From Acidobacteriota bacterium (GTDB lineage Bacteria; Acidobacteriota; Vicinamibacteria; Vicinamibacterales; JAFNAJ01), in contig JAHDVP010000014.1 in NCBI GenBank assembly GCA_023384575.1, positions 1 to 64,000 on the forward strand: 64,000 nucleotides of DNA, given 5' to 3'. Both the position numbers and the translations under genes were made by a program. Shown in pieces: positions 34,599 to 42,993 of the stretch (position 1 is the first letter of the stretch; each line of letters opens with the position of its first letter). The notes under the pieces are model-generated. The model was given only the letters and a program-made list of their open reading frames with translations. It ran no database searches and was not told where the DNA came from.

Positions 34599-37223
34599 AT
34601 GGTCGCGAGACGACGGGCCCTCGTCCCGCTCGTGCTCCTGCTCGCCCTCCCATGGATCGCCGCCGCGCAGCCGGCAACGCGCTCCGGCGAGCTCCGTATC
34701 ACGGTGGTCGACCCGAGTGGGGCGGTCATCCTGGGTGCGAAGGTCGAGGCCGTCGACACGGCCGGCACCGTGGTCGAGGCGGCGACGAACGAACGCGGCG
34801 AAGCCATCTTCACGGGCCTCGCCGGCGGGACGTGGCAGGCCTCGGCGAGCGCCGAGGGGTTCGACACGGTGGCGATCGAGAACGTGCGCGTGCGGTCGGG
34901 GACGACACGGCGCCGGATTGCGTTGCCGATTGCGGCGGTTTACGAGGACCTGACTGTCGGCCGCGACGCGCGGACGACGGCCACCGACCCGCGGGGCGAC
35001 GCGTTCTCGACGGTTCTGACGGCCGACGACCTCGACGCCCTGCCGGACGACCCCGAGGAGCTCGAACAGGCACTGCAGCAGATGGCCGGGCCGGGTGCGG
35101 TGCTGCGCGTCAACGGATTTCGCGGTGGGTCGTTGCCGCCGAAGTCACAGATTCGCGAGATCCGCTTCCGCCGCAACATGTACGCGGCCGATTCCCACGA
35201 GTCGGCCTTCATGTCGGTCGACATCTTCACCAAGCCAGGGCTCGGCGGGTGGCGAGGCAGCGCCGGCTTCGGGTTCCGTGACGACTCGCTCAACGCGCGT
35301 CATGCGTTCGCGCCGACACGAGGACCCGAACAGCAGCGGCGGTTCACCTTCTCGCTCGACGGTCCACTGGTGAGGGAGAAGACGTCGCTCTCGATCGCCC
35401 TCGACGGCCTGTCGTCGTACGACTCGAAGACGATCGTGGCCGCCGGCCTCGCCGGGGCGTTCAACGACGTCGTTCGCCAGCCGCTCGACCGGGTCAGCGT
35501 GACGACGCGGCTCGAGCACGGGTTCGGCCGGACGCATGCGCTGCGCGCGGAGTTCCAGCGCGGCACGATCGACGCGACGTCGCTTGGCGTCGGCGACTTC
35601 GATCTCCCCGAGCGGGCGTTCAGCCGGACGACCACCAGCCAGGTACTGCGACTGTCGGACTCGGGCATGGTGTCGAAGACGCTCCTGAACGAAGTGCGCG
35701 TCCAGGTGCGGTGGCAACAGGTCGAGACCACGCCCGAAGTGCTCGCGCCGACCGTGCGCGTGCTCGACGCCTTCACGAGCGGCGGCGCGCAGATCGATGG
35801 CACACGCGAGTCGCGGCTCGTCGAGATCGGCGACAACCTCGACTACGCCGTCGGCCGCCATGCGCTGCGGTTCGGCGTCCTCTTCGAATGGGGCCGGCAC
35901 GAGACCGCCGTGGCGCAGAACGCCCTCGGCACGTTCACCTTCGCGAGCCTCGACGACTACGCGGCAGGACGGCCCGTCAACTTCACGCAGCGAGTCGGCG
36001 ACCCGCGCGTCGGCTACTCGACCGGCGAGTTCGCGTGGTACGTCCAGGACGACATCCGCCTGCGACAGGACCTGACGGTGTCTCTGGGGCTGCGACACGA
36101 GTGGCAGCAGCACGTGGACCGGGCGTGGAACCTTGCACCGCGTGCCGGGTTCGCGTGGTCGCCGTTCAAGGACGGGAAGACCACGTTTCGAGGGGGGGCC
36201 GGCCTGTTCTTCGACTGGCTCGATGCGACGACCTACGAACAGACGTTGCAGGTCGACGGCCTGCGCATGCAGGACGTCGTCGTGCAGCAGCCGGGGTATC
36301 CGGATCCGTTCGGCGGCGGGCAGAGCCTCATCCTGCCGCCGTCACGGCTGCAGCTCGGCGACGAGATCGTGCTGCCGTCGGTGCGGCAGGCGTCGTTCGG
36401 CATCGAGCGGCTGCTCACCGGACGGGCGCGAGTGAACGCGACGTACACGTGGCGCCGGGGCACCAGCCTGCTCCGTGGCCGGAACGTGAACGCGCCGGGC
36501 CCTGACGGCGCGCGGCCCGATACGAGGTTCGGCAACGTCATCGAGACGTCGGCGACGGGACGATCGCAGGAGCACGCGCTCCAGGTCGGGACCAACCTGG
36601 GGCTCGACTGGCACCGCCTCTTCCTGGGCTCGTTCTACGGGCTGGCGCGCGCACGTGACGATGGCGACGGCGCGTTCTCGCTGCCCGCCGACAGCGTGCG
36701 GCCCGACGAGTGGGGCCCGTCGCGGGCCGACGTGCGCCATCGACTCGGCGCCTTCTTCAACATGGAGCTCGTCAAGGGGCTTCGGTTGGGCGCGAACCTG
36801 CGGGCGGAATCGGGACGACCCTACAACATCACGACGGGGCGCGACGACAACGGCGACGATGCGTTCACGGATCGACCGGGCGGCATCGGCCGCAACGCCG
36901 GCCGCGGCGACGGGATGGTCGACCTCGGTCTTCGGCTGTCATGGCGGTTCGGCGTGGGCGAGCGGGCGGAGCCGGGCCCGTCGGGCGGCGGCGGACCGCA
37001 GGTCGTGCGAATTGGTCCGGATGGCGATGCGCTCGGCTCGATGCCGATGATGGGCGGGGCCGACAAGCGGGTGAACGCCGAGCTGTACGTGCAGGCCTCG
37101 AACGTGCTCAATCGCACGAATCTCACCGGGTACAGCGGCGTCGCGACGTCGCCGTTCTTCGGCGTCGCGACATCGGCCCAGCCACCGCGACGGATCGAGA
37201 TCGGCACGCGGGTGACGTTCTGA
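34599..37223 (+). CDS. Oar-like TonB-dependent outer-membrane receptor
   Basis: The product has 874 residues (a GTG one codon earlier is possible). After the signal peptide (to about 22) comes a carboxypeptidase-regulatory-like beta sandwich ([18 protein letters not shown], about 28-105), a plug-like region ([20 protein letters not shown] onwards) and a long beta-barrel ending in [11 protein letters not shown] with C-terminal Phe, the outer-membrane insertion signal. No clear TonB box is seen. Such receptors import large ligands or export/assemble surface material in Acidobacteria. It is co-transcribed with the secreted protein upstream and likely controlled by the divergent two-component system. 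Confidence 0.88.
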   Translation: MVARRRALVPLVLLLALPWIAAAQPATRSGELRITVVDPSGAVILGAKVEAVDTAGTVVEAATNERGEAIFTGLAGGTWQASASAEGFDTVAIENVRVRSGTTRRRIALPIAAVYEDLTVGRDARTTATDPRGDAFSTVLTADDLDALPDDPEELEQALQQMAGPGAVLRVNGFRGGSLPPKSQIREIRFRRNMYAADSHESAFMSVDIFTKPGLGGWRGSAGFGFRDDSLNARHAFAPTRGPEQQRRFTFSLDGPLVREKTSLSIALDGLSSYDSKTIVAAGLAGAFNDVVRQPLDRVSVTTRLEHGFGRTHALRAEFQRGTIDATSLGVGDFDLPERAFSRTTTSQVLRLSDSGMVSKTLLNEVRVQVRWQQVETTPEVLAPTVRVLDAFTSGGAQIDGTRESRLVEIGDNLDYAVGRHALRFGVLFEWGRHETAVAQNALGTFTFASLDDYAAGRPVNFTQRVGDPRVGYSTGEFAWYVQDDIRLRQDLTVSLGLRHEWQQHVDRAWNLAPRAGFAWSPFKDGKTTFRGGAGLFFDWLDATTYEQTLQVDGLRMQDVVVQQPGYPDPFGGGQSLILPPSRLQLGDEIVLPSVRQASFGIERLLTGRARVNATYTWRRGTSLLRGRNVNAPGPDGARPDTRFGNVIETSATGRSQEHALQVGTNLGLDWHRLFLGSFYGLARARDDGDGAFSLPADSVRPDEWGPSRADVRHRLGAFFNMELVKGLRLGANLRAESGRPYNITTGRDDNGDDAFTDRPGGIGRNAGRGDGMVDLGLRLSWRFGVGERAEPGPSGGGGPQVVRIGPDGDALGSMPMMGGADKRVNAELYVQASNVLNRTNLTGYSGVATSPFFGVATSAQPPRRIEIGTRVTF

Positions 37224-37265
37224 GGCCGCGTGCGACGAGCCGGCCGCCTGCGGGCTGCCGCGATT

Positions 37266-37649
37266 TCACAGTCCGGCGGCAGCCGCGGCACGCTGTGCGT
37301 CGGCGACGCCGATGATGATCGCGGCCATCTGGCCACCCTCGACGGCCGCGCCGTACGCGTAGTCGACGTTGATGCCGGCCTCGGAGACGAGCCGCGCGAC
37401 GCGGGCCAGCGCCCCGGGGGCGTTTGGCGCGACGACGTAGAGCACGTCGCGCTCGTCGACGTGCTGGTCGGCTTCGCGAAGCGCGCCAGCCGCGTGGAGC
37501 GGATTGTCCACGATCAACCGGAGGCGGCCGCTGCTCTCGAGATGCAGGGCGAGCAGGTTGATGCGTGCCTCGCCAAGGATCTCGGCCACGCGGCCGAGCG
37601 CGCCCGGGCTGTTGGGGAGTCGGAGGGACAGTTCCGTCCGGATGGCCAT
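37266..37649 (-). CDS. Tandem ACT-domain regulatory protein
   Basis: The product has 127 residues made of two ACT domains (about 1-62 and 66-127): LSLRLPNSPGALGRVAEIL and YVVAPNAPGALARVARLV each show the PGAL ligand-binding turn. ACT pairs bind amino acids and usually regulate amino-acid metabolism. The ATG at 37649 was chosen because it starts exactly at the first ACT strand; the frame is open upstream but is not protein-like. It is convergent with the TonB receptor gene. The partner enzyme is unknown. Confidence 0.85.
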   Translation of the reverse strand: MAIRTELSLRLPNSPGALGRVAEILGEARINLLALHLESSGRLRLIVDNPLHAAGALREADQHVDERDVLYVVAPNAPGALARVARLVSEAGINVDYAYGAAVEGGQMAAIIIGVADAQRAAAAAGL

Positions 37650-37799
37650 CCCTGCACTGTACACCAAGGGACACTCGAGGCGAGGAGTGCCAAGTCCAAC
37701 CTCGATTGCTCTGATGGCACCGCGATTCGCCGCCAGCCAGATGCTCCGAGGGGCACGCCCGGCAGAGGACGGCCGCCGTGGCGGCGGCCAGGGTGTGCC

Positions 37800-37929
37800 G
37801 TGCCGGGTGAGGGTGACAGGAGACCGGCGGACCGCCCTGCGAAGTGCGAATCGAGACCGGCGGGTGGCCGACACCGCCAACGCGGCATCGGCCACCCGGA
37901 TGAGTACCCCTGTCACCCTCGCCCGGCAC
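37800..37929. repeat. Inverted repeat with internal hairpin in intergenic DNA
   Basis: The outer arms 37800-37820 and 37909-37929 are inverted copies of 21 bp with one mismatch (core GAGGGTGACAGG). Inside, CGGGTGGCCGA (37861-37871) and TCGGCCACCCG (37888-37898) form a perfect 11-bp stem. The 348-bp gap between the ACT gene and the OmpA gene is otherwise featureless. It may be a decayed mobile element or structured untranslated RNA. Confidence 0.5.
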
Positions 37930-37953
37930 GGGCACCGCGGCCGGGTGGGGGCT

Positions 37954-37977
37954 CCGCCGGGGCCAGCGCCCCGGCGG
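37954..37977 (-). terminator. Strong GC hairpin after the OmpA gene
   Basis: CCGCCGGGGC (37954-37963) pairs perfectly with GCCCCGGCGG (37968-37977) around a 4-nt loop, about 20 bp downstream of the OmpA stop on the minus strand. There is no U tract, so termination is uncertain. Confidence 0.4.
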
Positions 37978-37997
37978 GCGTCAGCGAGAAGCGAGGC

Positions 37998-38660
37998 TCA
38001 CGACAGGACGCGAACGACGACGCGGCGGTTCTGCGCGCGGCCGTCGCGCGTGTTGTTCGGGGCGACCGGCTTCCGCGGCCCGTAGCTGATCGTGTTCATC
38101 TTGTGCAGCGGAATGTTGTGCTTCTCGTAGAGGTACTGCTTCACCGATTCCGCGCGCTTCAGTCCCAGCTGTTCGTTCATCGAGGCCGATCCCGTCGAAT
38201 CGGTGTGCCCCTCGATTTCGATCCAGACGTTGCGAGGATCGGCGGTGAGGGCCTCGACGACCCGGTCGAGTTCGGTCTGGGCCTCGGGCGAGAGCCTGGC
38301 CTGGCCGAGCGCGAACCGGCTCTTGTCGTCGGTGAGCACGACCTCGAAAATCAGTTTGCGACTGGCCCGGTCGAGCTCCTCAGCCTTGGCCGCGGCCGCA
38401 TCGGCCGCAGAGCGGGCGTCAGCCGCCCGCTGGCCCGCCGCTTCGGCTCTCTGGCCTGCCGCGTCGGCCTTCTGATCGACCTCGCCAATCCGCTGCTCGT
38501 TGCGGCGCGTGCGCTCCTGCGTCTCTTCGACGGTCCCGGAGAGCGTGGTCACCTTGTCGTTGACCTCGCCGACCTGCGTGTTGACGTACTTCTTCGACGC
38601 GCACGCGGCGGAACCAGCGCCGAGCACGACCACCGACATGACCAACACCAACTTGCGCAT
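37998..38660 (-). CDS. OmpA-family peptidoglycan-associated lipoprotein
   Basis: The product has 220 residues. A lipobox (GSAAC, Cys20) indicates outer-membrane lipidation. A coiled-coil of heptad-like Ala/Glu/Arg repeats (about 30-95) leads into a C-terminal OmpA domain with IEIEGHTDSTGSASMNEQLG and the NRRVVV end, which bind peptidoglycan diaminopimelate. The layout is Pal/LppA-like with a long stalk. A strong AGGAGGG Shine-Dalgarno sequence precedes the ATG. It follows the VWA gene by 36 bp, and the two are probably co-transcribed. Confidence 0.9.
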   Translation of the reverse strand: MRKLVLVMSVVVLGAGSAACASKKYVNTQVGEVNDKVTTLSGTVEETQERTRRNEQRIGEVDQKADAAGQRAEAAGQRAADARSAADAAAAKAEELDRASRKLIFEVVLTDDKSRFALGQARLSPEAQTELDRVVEALTADPRNVWIEIEGHTDSTGSASMNEQLGLKRAESVKQYLYEKHNIPLHKMNTISYGPRKPVAPNNTRDGRAQNRRVVVRVLS

Positions 38661-38696
38661 GGAGTGACTCCCTCCTGATGGAAAACCGACGCTGGA

Positions 38697-39656
38697 TCAA
38701 CCGAGCGTTCGCAGAGGCGTCCAGTAGTACGCGCTCCGCGCGCGGATACTGAGATCGGCCCGGCGCAACCGCACGTCGAGCGTGCGCCACCCTGGCGCGC
38801 CGCTCGATTCGAAGGCCAGCAGGTACTGGTGCCGCAGTTCGGCCACCATGGTCCGCGCGGCGACGCTGGCCTGACCCGCGGTGCTGACGATGAACAGGTT
38901 GCCTCCCGACCACCAGGCCAGGTGCCCGAGCGGGCCCGCGGCGTTCACCGCTTCGGGACCGCCGAGCGCCATCCGTCGATGAGGCTGGTCGAGCGACGAG
39001 ACGAGCGTGACGACGTAGACCGGCACGTCGCTTCGCGAGGCGATCGCCGAGACGTCTTCCGGCGTCAGGCGGCTCGCGTTGTCGAGCCCGTCGGTGAGCA
39101 CCACCACCGCGCGGCGTCGCGCGTCACGCGACGCGACCCGTTCGGCAGTTTCACCGACCGCGTCGTAGAGCGACGTGACGCCAAAGGCCTCGATGCCCGC
39201 CATCGCGCCTCGAAGCGCCGCCACGTCCGAGGTGAACCCGTGCTCCTCGTACAGCTTCGCGTCGAACGTGAAGAGCGCCGCCTCGTCGCGGCTGGGATCG
39301 AGCCAGGCGAGGAGGTGATCGAGCATGCCGCGTGCGGCGTCGTTGGCACGTGACATCCGCATGCTTCCACTGACGTCGAGCAGGAACGCGACGCTGATCG
39401 GGCCGTCTTCGCCGGGAGCGAACTCGACAATGCGGCGACGGACGCCGTTGTCGTAGACCTCGAAGTCGCCGGCGTCGAGGTCGCGGACGACGTGGCCGCG
39501 TCGATCGCGGACGACCGCCGCCACCGACACGAGGTCCACGCCCGACCGAAACACCAGCGCGGGGTCGGCGGGCACCTGCCCGCCGAGCTGGTGCTGCTGC
39601 GCGAGCAGAATCAGGGCCGTCGTTCCAGCGGCGACGAGCGGCGAGGTCAGGCGCAT
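38697..39656 (-). CDS. VWFA-related secreted protein of the acidobacterial type
   Basis: The product has 319 residues from ATG 39656, with a signal-like hydrophobic stretch at 8-24. FRSGVDLVSVAAVVRDRRG and the following 'DFEVYDNG' are the pattern of the VWFA-related domain that is expanded in Acidobacteria. The MIDAS metal motif DVSGSM is intact, with a later TDG (VVLTDGLDN). It probably mediates protein-protein contacts outside the cell; no enzymatic role is expected. It is the first gene of a two-gene unit with the OmpA lipoprotein. Confidence 0.87.
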   Translation of the reverse strand: MRLTSPLVAAGTTALILLAQQHQLGGQVPADPALVFRSGVDLVSVAAVVRDRRGHVVRDLDAGDFEVYDNGVRRRIVEFAPGEDGPISVAFLLDVSGSMRMSRANDAARGMLDHLLAWLDPSRDEAALFTFDAKLYEEHGFTSDVAALRGAMAGIEAFGVTSLYDAVGETAERVASRDARRRAVVVLTDGLDNASRLTPEDVSAIASRSDVPVYVVTLVSSLDQPHRRMALGGPEAVNAAGPLGHLAWWSGGNLFIVSTAGQASVAARTMVAELRHQYLLAFESSGAPGWRTLDVRLRRADLSIRARSAYYWTPLRTLG

Positions 39657-39859
39657 GCCTTTCGAGTGATCAAGACTCCTGCCAGATCTGGTGAAGCGCC
39701 GTGTGGACAGCATGTTAGGTGGATTCTCGGCACCAGCGGACCTGACCGACAGGGTCCGAAACCGCGTCAGATCGAGTAAATCTTGCTCATCGGCGACCTC
39801 TGCCGTGTAAGAGACTCAGCGCCCTCGCCGACACGCCTGCCGTGCGGTAGAATCCGGCC

Positions 39860-41074
39860 ATGACCACGACCTCTTCGTCGGCGGTTCCCGTCGCGCGCCG
39901 CGTCCACGGCTTCAGCTACGCCATCCGCAACATCGTGGCCGAAGCCAAGAAGGTGGAGGCCACGGGACGGACGGTGCGGTATCTCAACATCGGGGATCCG
40001 ATCTCGTTCGGGTTCACGACTCCGCCCCACCTGGTCGAGGCCGTCGCCCGGGCCATGCGCAACGGGCTGAACGGGTACACGCCTTCGCCGGGCATCCTCG
40101 CCGCGCGTGAGGCCGTCGCGGCCGACTTCGCACGGCGGGGCGTCCCGACGGCCGCCGACAGGGTCCTCCTCACGTCGGGCACGTCGGAGGGTATCGAGCT
40201 CACGCTCGGCGCGCTCGTCGACGAGGGCGACGAGGTGCTCGTGCCCACGCCGACCTACCCGCTGTACAGCGCCGTGCTGGCGAAGATCGGCGCGACGACG
40301 GTCTACTACCAGACCGACCCCGACCAGGGCTGGCAGCCCGACCTCGACGATCTGGCGCGAAAGATGTCCTCGAAGACCCGTGCGCTCGTCGTCATCGACC
40401 CGAACAACCCGACCGGAGCGATCTACCCGGACGCAACCAGGCGCGCGCTCATCGAGTTGGCCGAGACGCACGGCGTTCCGATCCTGGCCGACGAGGTGTA
40501 CGGCGATCTCGTCTACGACGGCCCGGTGCCGCCCTTGGCCAGCCTCGCGCCCGACGCGGCGATCATCTCGTTCTCGTCGCTGTCGAAAGCCTACCTGGCC
40601 CCGGGATGGCGCGCCGGCTGGCTGGCGGTCGGCCAGACGCCGCGACTCGACGAGGCGCTGGCCGCCATCAAGAAGCTGGCCGATGGGCGGCTCTGCAGCC
40701 CGGGCCCGATGCAGCACGCCATCACGGCCGCCCTCACCGGCGACCGGTCGCACATCGACGTGCTGCGCCGCAGCCTGCGGGCGCGGGCCGAGGTCACCGT
40801 CTCGCGCCTCAATGCGATCGCCGGCATGCGCTGCGTGGCGCCACGCGGCGCCTTCTACGCCATGCCCCAGGTGTCGCTGCCGCCGGGCCGAACGGACGAG
40901 GATTTCGTGCTCGGCCTGCTGCGTGAGACCGGGATCCTGTGCGTCTACGGGTCGGGGTTCGGTACCGACCCGGCCGGTGGATTCTTCCGCGTGGTCTTTC
41001 TCGCCTCACCGGAGGAACTCACCGCGGTGTACGACGAGATCGCGGCCTTTACGCCCGCCTTCCTCGGGCGTTGA
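39860..41074 (+). CDS. Class I aminotransferase (alanine/aspartate aminotransferase-like)
   Basis: The product has 404 residues. Fold-type I PLP features are clear: LTSGTSEGIEL, DPNNPTGAIY (Asn), ADEVYGDLVYDG (Asp/Tyr) and the PLP lysine Lys243 in SSLSKAYLAPGWRAGW. Length and motifs fit AlaA-type transaminases that interconvert alanine and 2-oxoglutarate, but aspartate or broad specificity is possible. A TAGAAT hexamer ends only 6 bp before the ATG, so the transcript may be leaderless. Cytoplasmic and monocistronic. Confidence 0.9.
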   Translation: MTTTSSSAVPVARRVHGFSYAIRNIVAEAKKVEATGRTVRYLNIGDPISFGFTTPPHLVEAVARAMRNGLNGYTPSPGILAAREAVAADFARRGVPTAADRVLLTSGTSEGIELTLGALVDEGDEVLVPTPTYPLYSAVLAKIGATTVYYQTDPDQGWQPDLDDLARKMSSKTRALVVIDPNNPTGAIYPDATRRALIELAETHGVPILADEVYGDLVYDGPVPPLASLAPDAAIISFSSLSKAYLAPGWRAGWLAVGQTPRLDEALAAIKKLADGRLCSPGPMQHAITAALTGDRSHIDVLRRSLRARAEVTVSRLNAIAGMRCVAPRGAFYAMPQVSLPPGRTDEDFVLGLLRETGILCVYGSGFGTDPAGGFFRVVFLASPEELTAVYDEIAAFTPAFLGR

Positions 41075-41235
41075 GCCGCGCTCGCCCCACAGCCAGGCGG
41101 TCGCCCGGCCGCCTGGCGGCGTTCATGCGCCTGATCCTGCCGGCCTTCCCCGGGTGAAGCCCAGACGCCCCGACCCCGCCCTCACCGCCGGCATCCGCCC
41201 ACCTGACATCGCCCGGTCCTCCCCACCCCTGAACT

Positions 41236-41251
41236 GGCACGCACGTTGAAG
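41236..41251 (+). promoter_or_regulatory. Sigma-54-like element before the DUF5658 gene
   Basis: TGGCACGCACGTTGAA has a perfect TGGCACG -24 half and TTG at the right spacing, but the invariant C of the -12 GC is A. It lies 66 bp before the ATG. Confidence 0.35.
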
Positions 41252-41316
41252 TTGTTCAGTCAGAACGGCTTATTTGCCGCTCTTGACGCTCGATTGTTTC
41301 CTCTTGGGATGACTTT

Positions 41317-41649
41317 ATGTTGTCTTCAGGGAGATATTTAAACAACCGGCGGGCCCTCTTTGGCGATGTCGCCATCGTCGTGTTCCTGATCTGTCAGGTG
41401 CTCGATGGCGCCTTCACCTACATCGGGGTCCAGCAGTACGGTCGCGCCATCGAAGCCAACCCGCTGCTCTCGTGGTTGATGGCGACAATGGGTGACGGCG
41501 CGGCGCTCGCCACGGCCAAGGCCGTGGCCACGGTCCTCGGCGGCTTCCTCCACCTCGCGGCCGTCCACTCGATCGTCGCCGCACTGACCGGGCTCTACCT
41601 GGCGGCCGCGGTGCTGCCCTGGGTGCATCTGCTCTTCCTGATGTCGTGA
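41317..41649 (+). CDS. DUF5658-type small membrane protein
   Basis: The product has 110 residues with three hydrophobic segments (about 16-38, 58-80, 84-106). The DGAFTYIGV, IEANPLLSWLM and Gly/Ala-rich middle match the DUF5658 pattern (D..xTY...E.NP). The function is unknown. The upstream DNA is unusually AT-rich for this genome and carries a near-perfect sigma-54 -24 box. Confidence 0.75.
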   Translation: MLSSGRYLNNRRALFGDVAIVVFLICQVLDGAFTYIGVQQYGRAIEANPLLSWLMATMGDGAALATAKAVATVLGGFLHLAAVHSIVAALTGLYLAAAVLPWVHLLFLMS

Positions 41650-41781
41650 CGCACGAGTGAGGCGCCGGGGCGCGGGCGAGACTCGCGACGAGACGGCGGG
41701 GCCGACTGAGACCCGGGCGAGGGCAGCCGTGCACCCTTTCGAGGAACCCGCGGGTCGCCCCTGCCGTCGAACGGGGTGACG

Positions 41782-42972
41782 ATGGCCCGTCGAACCAGCC
41801 GCGCGACGTCGCGCCCCTCCGAGTTCTTCGCGACCTACACCCGCGACGTCACGGCCGAGGACCTGCAGCGTCTCTTCACGCACGACGCCCGCGACGCGTA
41901 CCGGTTCTTCTCTCGCGGCATCGATCGGCAGGCCCTCGACAGGCTGCCCTGGCATCGTCGGCTGCCCGCGCACCTGCGCCTGCTCTTTCTCGGCTTCACC
42001 CTGAAGCTCTCGCCGGCCCGACGCGTCATCTACGGCATCGCCCTCCTGGCGGCTGCGCTCGGCCTGCTCGAGTTGTTCACTGGGTTCGGATGGCTGCGCC
42101 TGCCGGCCGGCATCGTCGTGGTCCCGGTCGTGGTACCGCGCTGGGAGGACGGCACGATCCTGTTGCTCACCGGCTTCGTCCTGATGAACCTGCTGGTGCT
42201 GCTCGAGGTAGCCGACCGGCTGTCGCTCAAGAACGACCTCGAAATTGCCCGCGAGATCCAGCTCGCGATGCTGCCGCACGCAACCTACCGGGCGCCGGGG
42301 CTCGAGACGCACGGGGAGACCAAGCCCGCAAACACGGTTGGCGGGGATTTCTACGAGATCCTGCCGCTCGACGACGGGCGGGTCGTCGTGGCGGTCGGGG
42401 ACGTCGCGGGCAAGGGCAGCCCGGCCGCGCTCCTGATGGCCCTGCTGCTCGCCATGTTGCGCACGCTGCTCGACGAAGGCCTCGAACCCCCGGAACTCAT
42501 CGATCGGCTCAACTGGCAGATCGTGCGCCACGCGCCGAGGTCACGGTTCGTCACGCTCTACCTGGCCGTGTACACACCGTCCACGGGACGCCTCGTGTAT
42601 GTCAACGCCGGGCACCTGCCGCCGCTCGTCCGGCGCGCAGCCGGCAGCTTCGGCACGCTCGAGGGCGCGGAACCTGCCCTCGGACTGTCGGACGCGACCC
42701 GCTACGTGGCTCGCGAGGCGACTCTCGAGCAGGGCGACCTCCTGGTGCTGTACAGTGATGGCATCACGGAGGCGGAGGATCCGGACGGGCGTCCGTTCGA
42801 CGAAGCCGGCCTCGAGCAGACGATTGAATCGCGTCGGGATGCCACCGCCCCCGATCTGTGCCAGGCGGTCCTGGCGGCGGTCGCCTCGCACGTTCGCGAC
42901 AAGCGGTTCGCCGACGATCTGACGGTCCTGGCGCTTCGCCGCCTCCCGCCGATTCCCGTGACCGCCGGCTGA
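41782..42972 (+). CDS. Membrane-anchored SpoIIE-type PP2C phosphatase
   Basis: The product has 396 residues (a GTG at 41776 is an alternative start). The N-terminal 75 residues are soluble, two transmembrane helices follow (about 76-96 and 112-135), then a helix (LSLKNDLEIAREIQLAMLP) and a SpoIIE PP2C domain with GGDFYEI, VGDVAGKG, YVNAGHLPP and YSDGITEA. The metal-binding Asp residues are present. Such enzymes dephosphorylate anti-anti-sigma factors in partner-switching systems. No anti-sigma partner is adjacent. Confidence 0.9.
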   Translation: MARRTSRATSRPSEFFATYTRDVTAEDLQRLFTHDARDAYRFFSRGIDRQALDRLPWHRRLPAHLRLLFLGFTLKLSPARRVIYGIALLAAALGLLELFTGFGWLRLPAGIVVVPVVVPRWEDGTILLLTGFVLMNLLVLLEVADRLSLKNDLEIAREIQLAMLPHATYRAPGLETHGETKPANTVGGDFYEILPLDDGRVVVAVGDVAGKGSPAALLMALLLAMLRTLLDEGLEPPELIDRLNWQIVRHAPRSRFVTLYLAVYTPSTGRLVYVNAGHLPPLVRRAAGSFGTLEGAEPALGLSDATRYVAREATLEQGDLLVLYSDGITEAEDPDGRPFDEAGLEQTIESRRDATAPDLCQAVLAAVASHVRDKRFADDLTVLALRRLPPIPVTAG

Positions 42973-42993
42973 ACGCCGGCGTCATCCCCTGTG

